A stretch of 64,000 nucleotides of DNA. Origin: Nonomuraea rubra. Lineage in GTDB: Bacteria; Actinomycetota; Actinomycetes; Streptosporangiales; Streptosporangiaceae. Where the stretch lies: assembly GCF_014207985.1 (NCBI RefSeq), contig NZ_JACHMI010000001.1:2649001-2713000 (forward strand), read 5' to 3'. Below the pieces are notes generated by a model. The model had not been told where the DNA came from. It did no database searches and saw nothing but the letters and a program-made list of their open reading frames with translations. A program made the translations under genes and the position numbers. Shown here piece after piece: positions 1-6,778 of the stretch (its first letter is position 1; each line of letters starts with the position of its first letter).

Positions 1-445
1 TGGCCCGCCGGGCGAGCTGCCTGGTGGCCGGCTCCGCCCGCCCGATGATCTCCGCGATCTCCGAGAACGGCAGGTCGAACGCCTCCCGCAACACGAACAC
101 CGCCCGCTCGAGCGGCGACAACGTCTCCAGCACGACCAGCATCGCCATCTCCACGGAGTCGGCCAGCTCGGCGTGCTCGGCCACGTCGGGCGCGGTGCTG
201 ATCGGCTCGGGCAGCCACGGACCCACGTACGACTCGCGCCGCGACTTCGCCCACCGCAGCCGGTCGATGGCCAGCCGCGAGGTCACCGTGATCAGGAACG
301 CCTTGGGGTCCTCCACGTCCGACTCGTCCACCCTGGACCAGCGCAGCCACGCCTCCTGCACAACGTCCTCGGCGTCGGCCACGCTGCCCAGGATCCGGTA
401 GGCGACCGCGACCAGCACGCCCCGGTGATCCTCAAATGTCGACAT
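1..445 (-). CDS. ECF41-family RNA polymerase sigma factor (SigJ-like), 3' part cut by window edge
   Basis: The minus-strand frame opens at ATG 443-445 and stays open to position 1, giving about 148 residues. It contains the sigma-2 region (AYRILGSVADAEDVVQEAWLRW) followed by the linker motif WLPEPI and a sigma-4 region (ETLSPLERAVFVLRE, then a recognition helix). The WLPEPL-like linker is a hallmark of ECF41 factors, which carry a C-terminal SnoaL-like domain that controls their activity in cis. That domain would lie beyond the window edge. A TGTCACA-n17-CGTC element ends 9 bases before the ATG, which fits self-transcription from a short or absent leader. A second, complete paralogue lies at 49589-50518. 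Confidence 0.9.
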   Translation of the reverse strand, partial: MSTFEDHRGVLVAVAYRILGSVADAEDVVQEAWLRWSRVDESDVEDPKAFLITVTSRLAIDRLRWAKSRRESYVGPWLPEPISTAPDVAEHAELADSVEMAMLVVLETLSPLERAVFVLREAFDLPFSEIAEIIGRAEPATRQLARRA

Positions 446-454
446 AAAACCATA

Positions 455-482
455 GACGTACCACGCAGGCCCCGGTGTGACA
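455..482 (-). promoter_or_regulatory. ECF41-type promoter (TGTCACA-n17-CGTC)
   Basis: On the minus strand TGTCACA (476-482) is followed after 17 bases by CGTC (455-458), directly upstream of the ATG at 445. ECF41 factors are known to recognise TGTCACA and CGTC as -35 and -10 elements. The short gap between the -10 and the start codon suggests a leaderless or nearly leaderless mRNA. Confidence 0.75.
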
Positions 483-520
483 CAAGGGGTTCAGAACTCC
501 GTTACACTTGTTGATCGCAA

Positions 521-593
521 GGGGCTATAGCGCAGTTGGTAGCGCGCCTCCATGGCATGGAGGAGGTCTGGGGTTCGAATCCCCATAGCTCCA
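521..593 (+). tRNA. tRNA-Ala (anticodon GGC), copy 1
   Basis: A 73-base cloverleaf. The acceptor arms GGGGCTA and TAGCTCC pair with the G3:U70 wobble that identifies alanine tRNAs. The anticodon stem CCTCC/GGAGG encloses the loop ATGGCAT, giving anticodon GGC. The T-arm carries GGTTCGAATCC and the discriminator base is A593. CCA is not encoded. TACACT at 503-508 is a plausible -10 element. It differs from the copy at 37572 at one base (position 9, A instead of G). Confidence 0.95.
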
Positions 594-606
594 CCTTGAT
601 ACGTCG

Positions 607-612
607 TAGAGT
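607..612 (+). promoter_or_regulatory. Putative -10 element for a leaderless GNAT transcript
   Basis: TAGAGT matches TANNNT and lies 7 bases before ATG 620. No Shine-Dalgarno sequence is visible, so transcription probably starts at or beside the start codon. The -35 position would fall inside the 3' part of the tRNA-Ala gene. Confidence 0.45.
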
Positions 613-619
613 CACACAG

Positions 620-1054
620 ATGATGATCATCGCTGAGGAGACCTCGTTCGACGAGGCCGAGATCTTCGAGCTCTACGACTCCGTCGGCTGGACCGTGTGG
701 ACCCGTGACATCGCCAAGGTGTGCAGGGCACTGGCCAACTCGCACCTCGTGCTCACCGCCAGGGACGGCGACGGGCGGCTGCTCGGGCTGGCCAGGACGG
801 TGTCCGACGACGAGGTGATCTGCTATGTGCAGGAGTTGCTGGTCGGCAGGGAGTTCCAGGGGCGGGGCGTCGGGCGGCGGCTGCTGGAGCACCTCAAGGA
901 GCGGTACGCGCACTGCCGCTACTTCGTGCTGACCACCGATCACGAGTCCACACCCGACGGGCCCGCCAACCACGCCTTCTACCGGCGCCTCGGCCTGATC
1001 GAGCATCACGAGCAGGGGCTGTCGGCGTTCGGGCTGCCGGTGAAGAGCCGCTAA
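620..1054 (+). CDS. GNAT family N-acetyltransferase
   Basis: This 144-residue protein has the GNAT fold. The acetyl-CoA binding loop is visible as QGRGVGRRLLEHL (Q/RxxGxG/A motif), preceded by the VQELLVGREF strand and followed by NHAFYRRLGL near the C terminus. Such enzymes transfer an acetyl group from acetyl-CoA to an amine, and the substrate cannot be read from sequence. I chose ATG 620 because the frame upstream runs into the tRNA; ATG 623 is equally possible. It begins 26 bases after tRNA-Ala and its stop overlaps the stop of the convergent NTPase gene by four bases. Confidence 0.88.
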   Translation: MMIIAEETSFDEAEIFELYDSVGWTVWTRDIAKVCRALANSHLVLTARDGDGRLLGLARTVSDDEVICYVQELLVGREFQGRGVGRRLLEHLKERYAHCRYFVLTTDHESTPDGPANHAFYRRLGLIEHHEQGLSAFGLPVKSR

Positions 1055-1572
1055 CCGGTGAACAGGCGGCTGAGACTCTCGGGGAGCTCGTCGCGGTTCT
1101 GCGGTGTCACGGTGATCAGGCCGGCGTCGATCTGCGCCTTCAGCGAGGCGTGGGTGCGCTGGTGGACGGTGGCCACGATCGGCACGCCGGCTTCGAACAA
1201 CGCCACGCAGCGCGGCATGAACGCGGGCGACAGCAGCTCCATGGGGCCGATCTCGTCGATGAGCACCACGGCGCCGCGCGTGGTGAGCGCCTGCTGCATC
1301 GCCGGTAGCGCGATGCGCTCGAACGCGGGCACGTTCACGCCGTACCTGCCGACGCGGGGGCCGGTGACCCACGACAGGTGGGCCATCACGGCCTGGTGGC
1401 CGGCGAAGTCCGCCACGGTGAAGCCGGCCCGGCGGCCGCGCTCGCGTACCTCGTCGGTGAGGAAACCGCAGATCGGCACGTGCGCCGCCCGCAGCAGGTC
1501 GGCGAGGCGGCGGACGACGGTGGTCTTGCCCGTGCGGGGCGGGGCGGTGAGCAGGATGCGCGGCCTGGACAC
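1051..1572 (-). CDS. THEP1-like nucleoside-triphosphatase (NTPase_1 family)
   Basis: This 173-residue P-loop protein starts at GTG 1572, just before the first beta strand (SRPRILLTAPP). The Walker A region is APPRTGKTT around residues 10-18. The usual first glycine is alanine and GKTT is intact. The Walker B region reads VLIDEIGPMEL, typical of THEP1-type NTPases, and the length matches the family (about 175-190 residues). Family members hydrolyse NTPs in vitro and their cellular role is unsettled. The longer frame upstream of 1572 looks like non-coding extension. It converges with the GNAT gene. Confidence 0.85.
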   Translation of the reverse strand: MSRPRILLTAPPRTGKTTVVRRLADLLRAAHVPICGFLTDEVRERGRRAGFTVADFAGHQAVMAHLSWVTGPRVGRYGVNVPAFERIALPAMQQALTTRGAVVLIDEIGPMELLSPAFMPRCVALFEAGVPIVATVHQRTHASLKAQIDAGLITVTPQNRDELPESLSRLFTG

Positions 1573-1698
1573 GGCACCAGGATGGCAGAACGGGCCCGCC
1601 CCGAGAACCACGGACCCGCGCCCGCCTCGCGCCGGTCGCATCGACCCGCCTGGCATAAGTGGTCATCCGGTGAGCACTTCAGCGCGGAGAATGGGGGC

Positions 1699-2643
1699 AT
1701 GCGAGCTGACCGACTGGTGGCGGCGCTGCTGCTCATGCAGGCGCGCGGCCGGGTGACCGCCGCCGAGCTGGCCGAGAAGCTGGAGGTGTCGGTGGCCACC
1801 GCTCGGCGGGACCTGGAAGCGCTGTCCGCCGCGGGCATCCCCGTCTACCCGCAGCCGGGGCGCGGTGGTGGCTGGTCGTTGCTGGGCGGCGCTCGTACCG
1901 ATCTGACCGGGCTCACCGCGCACGAGGCCCAGGCGCTGTTCCTGCTCGCCGGGCCGGCCGCGCCCGACGCGCCCGAGCTCAGGTCCGCGCTGCGCAAGCT
2001 GCTGCGGGCGCTGCCGCAGACGTTCAGGGAGGAGGCCGAGGCCGCGGCCGGCGCGGTGGTCGTCGATCCCGCCCGCTGGGGCGAGCCGGAGAAGGAACGG
2101 CCCGAGCTGGTCCGCGTCCTGCAACGCGCCACCGTGCGCCGGCGCAGGGTCAGGCTCGGGTACGCGGGCCGCCGCGACGGCGAGCACACCGAGCGGCTGG
2201 TCGAGCCCTGGGGGCTGGTGGACAAGGACGACGTCTGGTACCTGCTGGCGGGGACCGAGCGCGGGCAGCGCACGTTCCGGGTCGACCGGATCGTCGCGGC
2301 CGAGGTGACGGAGGAGGAGTTCGAGCGGCCGGACGGCTTCGAGCTGTCGCGGGCCTGGGCCGGGGTGGTCGAGGAGATGGAGCGGCGGCGCTCCACCGTC
2401 ACCGCGACCGTGCTGATCTCCGCCCGGCTCCTGCCCATCCTGCGCGACCACTTCGGGCGACACTTCGAGAGCCTGGGGGAGACGGGGGACGGGCGGGTGC
2501 GGGCCCGGGTGGCCGCGCCGATGGCGCTGACGATCGCCGAGCAGCTCGCCGGGTGGGGCGCGCGGGTGGAGGTCGAGGAGCCCGGCGAGGTCCGCGCCGA
2601 GCTGGCCAGGATCGGCGCCGAACTCGTCGAGCGCTACCGCTAG
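1699..2643 (+). CDS. WYL-domain transcriptional regulator (DeoR-like HTH)
   Basis: A 314-residue regulator. Residues 1-60 form a winged helix-turn-helix (AAELAEKLEVSVATARRDLEAL), followed by a linker and a WYL domain. Its signature WYLLAGTERGQRTFRVDRI lies near residues 177-195, and the C-terminal WCX region follows. WYL domains are thought to sense nucleotides or nucleic acid ligands. ATG 1699 is chosen because it starts exactly at the conserved MRADRLVALLL-type N terminus. The gene has no operon partner: the NTPase is divergent and the decarboxylase convergent. Confidence 0.88.
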   Translation: MRADRLVAALLLMQARGRVTAAELAEKLEVSVATARRDLEALSAAGIPVYPQPGRGGGWSLLGGARTDLTGLTAHEAQALFLLAGPAAPDAPELRSALRKLLRALPQTFREEAEAAAGAVVVDPARWGEPEKERPELVRVLQRATVRRRRVRLGYAGRRDGEHTERLVEPWGLVDKDDVWYLLAGTERGQRTFRVDRIVAAEVTEEEFERPDGFELSRAWAGVVEEMERRRSTVTATVLISARLLPILRDHFGRHFESLGETGDGRVRARVAAPMALTIAEQLAGWGARVEVEEPGEVRAELARIGAELVERYR

Positions 2644-2688
2644 CCAAGCCAAGGCGAGTAGGCACGCCAAGACCGAGCGATGGCTGAG

Positions 2689-4155
2689 TCACGGCATGGT
2701 CGTGGACAGGGCCGCGTGTTCCCAGCGGATCTGCTCCCACGCCTGCTCCACGTGCCGCCGCTCCGTCGCCGCGGCCCCGACGGCCAGCCGCAGCACCACC
2801 CGGCCGGCGAGCCTCGTGTGCGTCAGGTACATCGACCCGCTCGCGTTGAGCAGCTCCATCAGCCTCAGCGTGGCCCGGTCCGCCTGCGCCGCGTCGTCCA
2901 GGCCGGGCCACAGGGGGCGGAAGCACACCAGCCCGAGCGGATGCTGCTCGTGCAGCTCGAAGCCCGGGTCCGCGGCGATCCATCCGGCCAGCTCGGCCGC
3001 CAGCTCGACGCACTTGCGCAGGTGCGCCCGCAGCCCCTCGGCCCCGTACCAGCGGATCACCGACCACAGCTTCAGCGCCCTGAACCGGCGGCCCAGCGGC
3101 ACCTGCCAGTCCCGGTAGTCCACGACGGAGCCGGTCGAGGTGGCGGTGTTCCTGAGGTACTCGGGCAGGATCGACAGCGCGCCGAGGAGCGGGCCGCGGT
3201 CGGCCGTCCAGAGCACGCCGCAGTCGAAGTTGGTCAGCAGCCATTTGTGCGGGTTCGTCGCGTACGAGTCCGCGTACTCGGCCACGCCGTCGTTCAGCCA
3301 CCGGAACTCGGGACAGATCGCCGCGACCCCGGCGTAGGCGGCGTCCACGTGCAGCCAGACCCCGCGCTCCCGGCACACCTCGCCGATGGCGGGCACCGGA
3401 TCGACGGCGGTGGTGGAGGTCGTGCCGACGGTGGCGCACACCATCGCGGGTACGGCGCCCGCCGCCTCGTCCTCGGCCAGCAGCTCGCGCAGGTGGGCGG
3501 GGTCCATGGCCAGCGTGCGCGGGTCCACGTCCACCACCCGCACGCCCGCCGCGCCCAGGCCGGCGATCCGCGCGGCCTTCTCCAGCGAGGAGTGCGTCTG
3601 GGAACTCACGTACAGTGTGTACCGCCGGTCGATGCCCTCGGCCGCGACCCGCCCGCCGCTCGCCCGGTGCAGCGCCGCCAGCAGCGCGACCAGGCAGGCG
3701 CTCGACGCCGAGTCCTGGATGACGCCGCCGCCCGCCGCGTCGGTGCGGAACCGTTCCGGCAGCCCGATCAGCTCGGCCAGCCAGTCGACCACCACCGTCT
3801 CCAGCTCCGTGCACGCCGGGCTGGTCACCCACAACATGCCCTGCACGCCCAGCCCGCTGGACAGCAGGTCGCCCAGGATGGCGGGGCCGCTGGCGTTGGA
3901 GGGGAAGTAGGCGAAGAAGCCAGGGTGCTGCCAGTGCGTGATGCCGGGCAGCAGCACCTGCCCGAGATCCGACAGCACGTTCTCGAACGGCTCTCCGTGC
4001 TCGGGCGGCGACGCCGGCAGGGCACGCCGGATCTCACCCGGCTTGACCTGGGACATCACGGGGTGGGACTCGATGCCGGCGAGGTAGTCCGCGATCCAGT
4101 CGATGACCTGCTTGCCGTGGCGGCGGAACTCCTCAGGGCTCATGTGAGGGCTCAT
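2689..4155 (-). CDS. Group II pyridoxal-dependent decarboxylase (aromatic amino acid decarboxylase-like)
   Basis: A 488-residue PLP enzyme of the DDC/TDC/HDC family, full length. Visible motifs are the N-terminal HWQHPGFFAYFPSN segment (about 74-87), the PLP-stacking histidine in SSQTHSS (His188), Asp271 in HVDAAYAG, and the Schiff-base lysine Lys304 in NPHKW. Family members decarboxylate L-DOPA, 5-hydroxytryptophan, tryptophan, phenylalanine or tyrosine to amines. The exact substrate is not decidable here. Two in-frame ATGs exist (4155 and 4143). The gene is monocistronic, with a hairpin and a DUF4236 gene upstream on the same strand. Confidence 0.92.
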   Translation of the reverse strand: MSPHMSPEEFRRHGKQVIDWIADYLAGIESHPVMSQVKPGEIRRALPASPPEHGEPFENVLSDLGQVLLPGITHWQHPGFFAYFPSNASGPAILGDLLSSGLGVQGMLWVTSPACTELETVVVDWLAELIGLPERFRTDAAGGGVIQDSASSACLVALLAALHRASGGRVAAEGIDRRYTLYVSSQTHSSLEKAARIAGLGAAGVRVVDVDPRTLAMDPAHLRELLAEDEAAGAVPAMVCATVGTTSTTAVDPVPAIGEVCRERGVWLHVDAAYAGVAAICPEFRWLNDGVAEYADSYATNPHKWLLTNFDCGVLWTADRGPLLGALSILPEYLRNTATSTGSVVDYRDWQVPLGRRFRALKLWSVIRWYGAEGLRAHLRKCVELAAELAGWIAADPGFELHEQHPLGLVCFRPLWPGLDDAAQADRATLRLMELLNASGSMYLTHTRLAGRVVLRLAVGAAATERRHVEQAWEQIRWEHAALSTTMP

Positions 4156-4195
4156 CCGACCACTCTGCCGCCGCGGCGGGGCCCGGGGAAAGGGG

Positions 4196-4225
4196 ACGGG
4201 CCGGAGGCTTTCGCCCCCGGCCCGT
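4196..4225 (-). terminator. Rho-independent-type hairpin after the DUF4236 gene
   Basis: The arms ACGGGCCGG and CCGGCCCGT enclose a short GC-rich loop, and on the minus strand the hairpin is followed by a C/T-rich run. It lies between the DUF4236 stop and the decarboxylase start and probably separates the two transcripts. Confidence 0.55.
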
Positions 4226-4257
4226 TCTATCTCAAGCGGCCTCGCGACCGCCGAGTG

Positions 4258-4464
4258 TCAGTAACGATAGTGACGGTGGCGCTTGCCACCGATGGCCTTG
4301 CTCAGGTGGATGCCACCGGGCAGGTTCACCGACACGTAGCGGCGGCCGTCGGGGGTGGTCGAGACGTGGAAGCGCCGATTGCCGAAACTGTGACCGACGC
4401 CGTGCCGTGACAGGTTGATCCGGAACGGCCCCACTTTGATTGACTTGCGGTAGTGCCAGCCCAT
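4258..4464 (-). CDS. DUF4236 small protein
   Basis: A 68-residue basic protein beginning MGWHYRKSIKVGPFRINLS, matching the DUF4236 pattern (aromatic/RKSIK, a G-P turn, then INLSRHGVG). No function is established for the domain. It is often found alone in small bacterial proteins. The start ATG 4464 has a strong ribosome binding site (GGAGGGAC directly upstream). The longer frame upstream is the antisense or frame shadow of the MocR gene. It sits 23 bases downstream of the MocR gene in the same orientation. Confidence 0.8.
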   Translation of the reverse strand: MGWHYRKSIKVGPFRINLSRHGVGHSFGNRRFHVSTTPDGRRYVSVNLPGGIHLSKAIGGKRHRHYRY

Positions 4465-4487
4465 GTCCCTCCTCCGCCATCGTGCGC

Positions 4488-5918
4488 TCATGAAGAAGAA
4501 CGTGCGGGACGGCTCCGCGGTTCCCGGCCCGCCAAGGTGCCCGCCAAGGTGCCCTCCAATGTGCTCGCCAGGGCTTCGAGCGCGCGGGGGTAGGCCCGTT
4601 CCGAGGGGGCGGCGTACCCGATGAGCAGGCCGTCGCGGCCCTCGCCGTGCCAGAGGGGGGAGGAGGGGCGCAGGGCGATGCCGGCCCGCTCGCAGGCGGC
4701 CAGCACCTCGGCCTCCGGCGGGCCGCCCGGGGGGAGCAGCAGGAGGGCACGCAGGCCGGCCGCGACGCCGGGCAGGGCCGCGCCGGGCAGCACGCCGGAC
4801 AGGCGGGCGCGCAGCCGCTGGCGGCGGTGGCGGTAACGCAGGCGGGCGGCGCGGATGTGGCGGTCGTAGTCGTGCGTCTCGATCAGCCTGGCCAGCACGA
4901 GCTGGCCGAGCACCTCGGTATGGGCGTCGGCGTGCAGCTTGGCCTCGGTGACGGGGCCGATCAGCGCGGGCGGCACCGCCATCCAGCCCAGGCGCAGCCC
5001 CGGGCCGAGGGACTCCGACGTGGTGCCGCAGTACACGACCTGCTCCGGCGCCGTGCCCTGCAACGCCCCGACGGGCCGGCGATCGTAGCGGAACTCCCCG
5101 TCGTAGTCGTCCTCGACGACCAGCCCGCCCCACGCGCGCAGCGCCAGGCGGCGGGACGGGTGCAGCGGGACGCCCATGGGGTACTGGTGGGCGGGCGTGA
5201 CGACGGCGGCGGCCACGTCAGGGGTGAGGGTGCCGGTCCGCGCGCCCAGCTCGTCCACCGGCAGCGGTACGACCTCGCGCCCCGCTCTTCTCACCACCTC
5301 GCGGTAGAAGTCGTGACCGGGGTCCTCCATGGCGAACGGGCCGCCGGTCACGGTGGCGAGCAGGTTGACCGCCTGGACGAAGCCGGTGGTGACGACGATC
5401 AGGTCGGGCGTGGTGAGCACGCCGCGGGTCCTGGCGAGGTAGCCGGCGAGCGCGGTACGCAGCTCGATCCGGCCGCGCGGGTCGCAGGGGCCGAAGACGG
5501 CGGCGGGCGCGGTGGCCAGCACATGGCGGGTGGCGCGCAACCAGGCGCGGGCGGGGAAGGCGGACACGTCCGGCTGCCCGGGCCGCAGGTCGTGCAGGGG
5601 CCCGGGCGTCGGCTCGGCGGGGAACGCGCCCGGCGGCATGCCCGGGGCGGACGGCGTGGTGGCGACCTCCGTGCCGGAGCCGGGGCGCGTGGCCAGGTAG
5701 CCCTCCGCGACGAGCTGGTCGTAGGCCGCGCTCACCGTGCCCCGTGACAGGCGCAGCTCGGCGGCCAGCGTGCGGCTGGAGGGCAGCCGGGTGCCGCGCG
5801 GCAGCCGCCCGTCCCTGACGGCCTGCCGCAGCGCCTCCTCCAGCGCCCGCCGCCGCCCGCCCCCGGCGGCGAGCTCCAGATGCAGGTCCACCCCGGAACC
5901 GGCCCAATCTTTGCGCAC
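4488..5918 (-). CDS. MocR/PdxR-type GntR regulator with aminotransferase-like domain, PLP lysine replaced
   Basis: A 476-residue protein. A GntR winged helix (about residues 25-85, LPSSRTLAAELRLSRGTVSAAYD) is fused to a fold-type I aminotransferase domain (about 110-460). The domain keeps VVEDDYDGEFRYD (268-280) and GPGLRLGW (305-312). In MocR proteins the PLP lysine lies in a GTxSKxL motif. Here the codon is GAG, giving GTTSESL with Glu302. This was re-read on the nucleotide sequence. Covalent PLP binding is therefore unlikely. The start is GTG 5918. An inverted repeat at 5922-5945 overlaps its promoter, and the metallophosphoesterase gene diverges from it. Confidence 0.9.
   Translation of the reverse strand: MRKDWAGSGVDLHLELAAGGGRRRALEEALRQAVRDGRLPRGTRLPSSRTLAAELRLSRGTVSAAYDQLVAEGYLATRPGSGTEVATTPSAPGMPPGAFPAEPTPGPLHDLRPGQPDVSAFPARAWLRATRHVLATAPAAVFGPCDPRGRIELRTALAGYLARTRGVLTTPDLIVVTTGFVQAVNLLATVTGGPFAMEDPGHDFYREVVRRAGREVVPLPVDELGARTGTLTPDVAAAVVTPAHQYPMGVPLHPSRRLALRAWGGLVVEDDYDGEFRYDRRPVGALQGTAPEQVVYCGTTSESLGPGLRLGWMAVPPALIGPVTEAKLHADAHTEVLGQLVLARLIETHDYDRHIRAARLRYRHRRQRLRARLSGVLPGAALPGVAAGLRALLLLPPGGPPEAEVLAACERAGIALRPSSPLWHGEGRDGLLIGYAAPSERAYPRALEALASTLEGTLAGTLAGREPRSRPARSSS
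4527..4574 (-). repeat. 12-bp tandem repeat encoding a TLAG/TLEG tail
   Basis: About four imperfect copies of a 12-base unit (GCCCGCCAAGGT on the plus strand, the last copies degenerate) encode the repeated Thr-Leu-Ala/Glu-Gly near the C terminus of the MocR protein. The repeat keeps the frame and lengthens the tail. Confidence 0.7.
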
Positions 5919-5921
5919 GGA

Positions 5922-5945
5922 ACCGGACCTTACCCCTGGTCCGGT
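5922..5945. promoter_or_regulatory. Inverted repeat, candidate MocR operator
   Basis: Perfect 8-base arms ACCGGACC (5922-5929) and GGTCCGGT (5938-5945) are separated by 8 bases. The site lies 4 bases upstream of the MocR start and in the 78-base divergent region shared with the phosphoesterase. MocR proteins commonly bind such promoter sites near the gene they regulate. Which of the two genes it controls is inference. Confidence 0.6.
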
Positions 5946-5995
5946 GCCCGGGCTTACGGTGGTGAGCAGCCGGAACCAGGAAGGACGGGAGCCAC

Positions 5996-6745
5996 ATGAT
6001 CGTGATCGCTCACCTGAGCGACATCCACATCGGCGCCACCCCCGAGAGCGTCGCCCGCACCACCGCCGTCATGCGTTACCTGGACACGATCCCCGGCGAC
6101 CTCGACGCGGTGCTCGTCACTGGCGACATCGCCGACCACGGGGCGCAGGAGGAGTACGAGACGGCCGCCAAGCTGCTCGCCTCGCGGCACCCCGTCCTGG
6201 TGGGTCCGGGCAACCACGACGTCAGGCGGGAGTTCCGCCGCTCCCTGCTGGGCGAGGAGCCGGCGGACGGCCCGGTCAACCAGGTCCTGCGCACCAGCCG
6301 CGCGGTCTACGCGATGTGCGACTCCTCCATCCCGGGCAGGGACGACGGGCACCTGGACGACGAGACGCTCGCCTGGCTGGAAGGCGTGCTGGACGACAGC
6401 GCGGGCCTGCCGGTGTTCGTGGCGTTCCACCACCCGCCGGTGAAGCTGCACACGCCGCCGGGCGACGGGATCAGGATGCACGAGACCGGGCGGCTGGAGG
6501 CTCTGCTCGCCGGCCGCGCCGGCGTGCCCGCCGTGCTGGCCGGGCACGCCCACACGGCCGCCGCCACCACGTTCGCCGGCAGGCCGCTGCTGGTCGGCGG
6601 GGGTGTGGTCTCCACGCTGACGATGCCGTGGGAGGGCGGGACGAGCTTCGCCAACTGCGTCGACTTCACCCTGCCGCCGCTGATCGCCTTCCACGTGCTC
6701 GACGACGAGGGCCGGATGACCACGCACTTCCGCGCCGTCCCGTAG
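5996..6745 (+). CDS. Calcineurin-like metallophosphoesterase (CpdA-like)
   Basis: A 249-residue cytosolic enzyme with all class III phosphodiesterase metal motifs in order: LSDIHIG (DxH), VTGDIADHG (GDxxD), GPGNHDVR (GNHD), FVAFHHPP, and LAGHAHTA (GHxH). This is the layout of cyclic-AMP phosphodiesterase CpdA and relatives, which use two metal ions. Substrates in the family vary from cyclic nucleotides to phospholipids, so the cAMP assignment is only a guess. ATG 5996 follows AGGAAGGACGGGAG. It diverges from the MocR gene and converges on the arabinofuranosidase gene with a shared hairpin. Confidence 0.88.
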   Translation: MIVIAHLSDIHIGATPESVARTTAVMRYLDTIPGDLDAVLVTGDIADHGAQEEYETAAKLLASRHPVLVGPGNHDVRREFRRSLLGEEPADGPVNQVLRTSRAVYAMCDSSIPGRDDGHLDDETLAWLEGVLDDSAGLPVFVAFHHPPVKLHTPPGDGIRMHETGRLEALLAGRAGVPAVLAGHAHTAAATTFAGRPLLVGGGVVSTLTMPWEGGTSFANCVDFTLPPLIAFHVLDDEGRMTTHFRAVP

Positions 6746-6773
6746 AGGGGGCGGGCCGGGTGCCCGCCCCCTC
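6745..6773. terminator. Bidirectional terminator between convergent genes
   Basis: A perfect 12-base stem (GAGGGGGCGGGC with GCCCGCCCCCTC) and a 5-base loop span the 33-base gap between the phosphoesterase stop and the arabinofuranosidase stop. It can fold identically on both strands. Confidence 0.7.
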
Positions 6774-6778
6774 ATGGG

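Noticed and set aside
4527..4574. CRISPR-like array near the MocR C terminus
   Set aside because: The unit is only 12 bases without spacers and lies inside a coding frame, so it is a short tandem repeat.
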